From Candidatus Latescibacterota bacterium (lineage in GTDB: Bacteria; Latescibacterota; UBA2968; UBA8231), in the NCBI GenBank assembly GCA_022820485.1, contig JAJEFJ010000066.1, positions 1-64,000 on the forward strand: 64,000 nt of DNA, in the 5' to 3' direction. Position 1 is the first letter of the stretch. The number at the start of each line of letters is the position of its first letter. Positions 61,767 to 64,000 of the stretch are shown one piece after another. A program made the position numbers and the translations under genes. The notes beneath the pieces are model-generated. The model was given only the letters and a program-made list of their open reading frames with translations, was not told where the DNA came from and ran no database searches.

Positions 61767-64000
61767 CTAGAGCATCACTCTCAATCCAATATCCGCCGTC
61801 ATACCATAACGTTCTTGCAACGCCGGAAAGCTAGTTTTCTGATTGAGATCAATATCATCCGCGCCTGTAATATTATTCAGGTTAAAAAACGCCTGCATTC
61901 CAAACCACGGAAGCCGCTGGCTGATCGCGAGATCCCACCGCGTGTACTTGTCCGAGTGAATTCGCTGTTGCAACCAGAAGTCGGGTTTCTTGAAAATATT
62001 ATCTTGGTACAAGGCAGACACTCTGGCTGAGAATCCACGATAATCGAATCCGACTGCTAGATTAAAGATGTCATTGGGCTGGTGCAATAAGCGGCTCGTA
62101 TAAAACGTATCCACCACCGTTCTGTACAGCGTTCCGAGTTCATCATACGATATATCCAATTCCGTTCGCGGATAATTTGCTTCCGAAAACACTCGCGTAT
62201 AGTTGATATTAAAGACCAGATTAGACAGGATACCAGGTAGATACCATGGATGCGTTTGCCAGTCAATTTCAATACCTCGAACGTCGGTCGGGTTCGGATT
62301 GTTAATAAACGTACTGAAATTATACAGTTGTCCATTCCCCTGACCGTCTTGTGGCAGATCCGGATATGCACTGAGATCGCTAAGGAATGTTGTTGACGGG
62401 AAGATCAAGTCCTCTATACGTTTTCGAAAAGCATTGACCGTAAACAATCCTACTGCATTTCCATAGATCGACACAGCGAGATCGATATTCTCCGACGAAG
62501 CCGTCCTTAGCGAATAATTATTGTAAATGATCGTCGCCAGTGACACGTCATACCGTGGGACAATTGCGCTATAGTCCGGGTAGTTTAATGTATTGGTATA
62601 GGCAAAATGAATTTGCAACCACCGTAGCGGCTTGTACCGCGCATGGACCATAGGAAGCAGAAAGCCACGAGAATTAGTTGCGGTCGTATCCCTAGCATTG
62701 AATGCTATCCCACCGCCGGCATCTGGCAGTTGCACACCGCGATTGCCCGTATAGCTCGTCCTCAGGTTCTGGAAACGCATGCCGGGCAGTAGCGTAATCT
62801 TTTCGCCTATATTAACCGTGAGCATCCCATAGGCTGCGCTCTTGGCCTCTGATCCATTGTAATCAAAGCCGAGAGATCTATACTCATTCTCTATGAAGCC
62901 TACATCTCTTGCTATGGCGATTTCTATAATCTCTTCCATGAAATCAATATTCATCGGATATGCCAGCGAATAGTCCCCGGCGAGAAAATTTCGATATGAA
63001 TATGGATCGTCTGTAAATAGAGCTAAGACAACATCGCCATTGTACATGTTCAATTCGGGATACTTTTCGAACACTCTTGCGTATAGTTGTCTACCGCCTA
63101 GATCGAAATGTACTCCTGCTCTGTCATCGATGTCGTAGGATCGCTTGCGGTACTGATAAGAGCCGCCAAGCTTGACCTTAGATGCAAAAACATCAACGGT
63201 CACCAGATCTCTTTCCAGACCCACAGATCCCGTCAGCGACCGGTCCATAGCAACGTTTTTCGAGCTATTAATCGTTTTCAGCTTAGCGCCTATCGAGTCA
63301 GGTACTCCTGAAGCGGCTATGGTTGAAGGATGTGATTTGGACAAATCGCCTTGGCCAGCATATCCTGCCCTGTCTTGCAGAAATATGAGTGTGAAATCTT
63401 CAGGATTCTGGCTCCTCGAATAGGTATGGGAGAACTTCAGGTCAATATCGAATAGTGGTACTTCCTGCCGAATACTGAGCAGATTAGTGACAGACATTAA
63501 ATCATTACTGGATCGTCCGCCCGAGTACGTGATATCGTCAATGGCATGTACGAATGACTGTCCTCGACTCAGAGCTCCAGTCTCCGATGTACTAAAAAAA
63601 TTGAGAATGCCCACTTCGCCTGAATCATGATTGTAATCTACCACAAGAGTCGCGCCATGGCGCTGTTTTTCGCTGAAGACGTCACTTAGATCGACACTCG
63701 TTAGATCGGGAATACCGTCATCCCCGTGCGACTTGTCGTTTAGCACATAATAGGCCGCCAGCCGATTAGCACTCCGATTGCGCTTTTCAGTGGTGCCCTG
63801 TAAGAACAAACCCAGTCGTTGATTTAAGACTCGATGTTCAAGAGAACCAACCAATCTATAGTCGGCATACGTTCCTTTCAGATCATTGTAACTTCCTTGT
63901 GAGGTAAGGCCAAAGACAGGGCGAGTGCCGCTGGTCTTCGCTTTCCGTAAGCCGAAATTCACTACGCCGCCGATAACCGCAGCATCCATATCCGGAGTAA
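61767..64000 (-). CDS. TonB-dependent outer-membrane receptor (5' end outside window)
   Basis: About 744 residues are visible; the frame stays open past the right edge, so the start, signal peptide and TonB box are missing. The visible part begins in the plug domain (MDAAVIGGVVNFGLRKA) and continues as a long beta-barrel with alternating polar and aromatic strands (for example RYKPLRWLQIHFAYTNTLNY, RWDLAISQRLPWFGMQ). It imports an iron complex, vitamin or oligosaccharide; no SusD-like partner is visible. It ends ...GLRVML rather than in an aromatic residue, slightly atypical. Base composition is clearly more AT-rich than the neighbours, pointing to a different origin or a different selective regime. 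Confidence 0.88.
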   Translation of the reverse strand, partial: TPDMDAAVIGGVVNFGLRKAKTSGTRPVFGLTSQGSYNDLKGTYADYRLVGSLEHRVLNQRLGLFLQGTTEKRNRSANRLAAYYVLNDKSHGDDGIPDLTSVDLSDVFSEKQRHGATLVVDYNHDSGEVGILNFFSTSETGALSRGQSFVHAIDDITYSGGRSSNDLMSVTNLLSIRQEVPLFDIDLKFSHTYSRSQNPEDFTLIFLQDRAGYAGQGDLSKSHPSTIAASGVPDSIGAKLKTINSSKNVAMDRSLTGSVGLERDLVTVDVFASKVKLGGSYQYRKRSYDIDDRAGVHFDLGGRQLYARVFEKYPELNMYNGDVVLALFTDDPYSYRNFLAGDYSLAYPMNIDFMEEIIEIAIARDVGFIENEYRSLGFDYNGSEAKSAAYGMLTVNIGEKITLLPGMRFQNLRTSYTGNRGVQLPDAGGGIAFNARDTTATNSRGFLLPMVHARYKPLRWLQIHFAYTNTLNYPDYSAIVPRYDVSLATIIYNNYSLRTASSENIDLAVSIYGNAVGLFTVNAFRKRIEDLIFPSTTFLSDLSAYPDLPQDGQGNGQLYNFSTFINNPNPTDVRGIEIDWQTHPWYLPGILSNLVFNINYTRVFSEANYPRTELDISYDELGTLYRTVVDTFYTSRLLHQPNDIFNLAVGFDYRGFSARVSALYQDNIFKKPDFWLQQRIHSDKYTRWDLAISQRLPWFGMQAFFNLNNITGADDIDLNQKTSFPALQERYGMTADIGLRVML

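Noticed and set aside
1-64000. tRNA, rRNA, phage attachment sites, intact insertion sequences
   Set aside because: No tRNA-like cloverleaf with CCA-proximal stem, rRNA core motif, transposase DDE gene or integrase was recognised on either strand by eye. A covariance-model scan would settle the RNA question.

Overview
The window is high-GC bacterial chromosome with no rRNA, tRNA, CRISPR array or intact transposase that I could see. A TonB-dependent receptor, an LptE-like lipoprotein, several lipoproteins and a DsbD homologue point to a diderm (Gram-negative) host. ASPIC/UnbV, HEAT-repeat, mandelate racemase-like and sialate O-acetylesterase-like proteins, an AddAB-type helicase-nuclease pair and a corrinoid C1 cluster would fit an uncultivated lineage near the FCB group (for example Latescibacterota). 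That placement is a guess from gene content only.

Layout. (1) 1-4330: gene fragments, a DUF6978/DUF1828-like pair, dnaK and a small AT-rich two-gene unit. (2) 4331-14604, all on the minus strand: a defence island built on a type III restriction-modification system. It holds Mod (internally deleted), Res (intact), the HEPN/MNT pair HepT-MntA, BrnT-BrnA, a PIN (DUF4411-like) plus XRE-ImmA pair, and an AlbA/Schlafen-like ATP-binding protein. Two remnants, the 3' end of a second res and the 5' end of a second mntA, show that the island grew by duplication and insertion. (3) 14734-16781: a zinc alcohol dehydrogenase and a CsgG-like lipoprotein. (4) 16940-26000: an overlapping addB-addA-UnbV-like operon. 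(5) 26094-35147: pgi-gnd, an isolated HTH protein with a Lys/Ala/Pro tail, GT2-dsbD, ribB and an enolase-superfamily enzyme, with two copies of an AT-rich palindromic element. (6) 35379-43523: rarA, HEAT lipoprotein, NTF2-like protein, SSS symporter and NhaC-type antiporter. (7) 43540-51708: envelope and housekeeping genes (lptE-like, M23 peptidase, coaX, S41 protease, GT87, lipA, an APH-fold kinase). (8) 51683-59365: a corrinoid-dependent one-carbon cluster. (9) 59485-64000: a sialate O-acetylesterase-like enzyme and a TonB receptor that runs off the window.

The corrinoid cluster is the most coherent possible new system. A divergent FadR-type GntR regulator has a perfect inverted-repeat operator between it and a protein of unknown family. 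That protein consists of two copies of one domain, each carrying a Cys-Gly-His-x-His motif. Next come a MtaA/MtbA (UroD-fold) methyltransferase, its corrinoid protein, a RACo-like corrinoid activator with an extra four-cysteine N-terminus, and a methylenetetrahydrofolate reductase fused to a MetV-like zinc/iron domain. Together they could take a methyl group from a substrate onto cobalamin, pass it to tetrahydrofolate and oxidise it. A broken toxin-antitoxin-like unit interrupts the cluster.

All assignments come from reading motifs and from recalled family knowledge; no database search was run.
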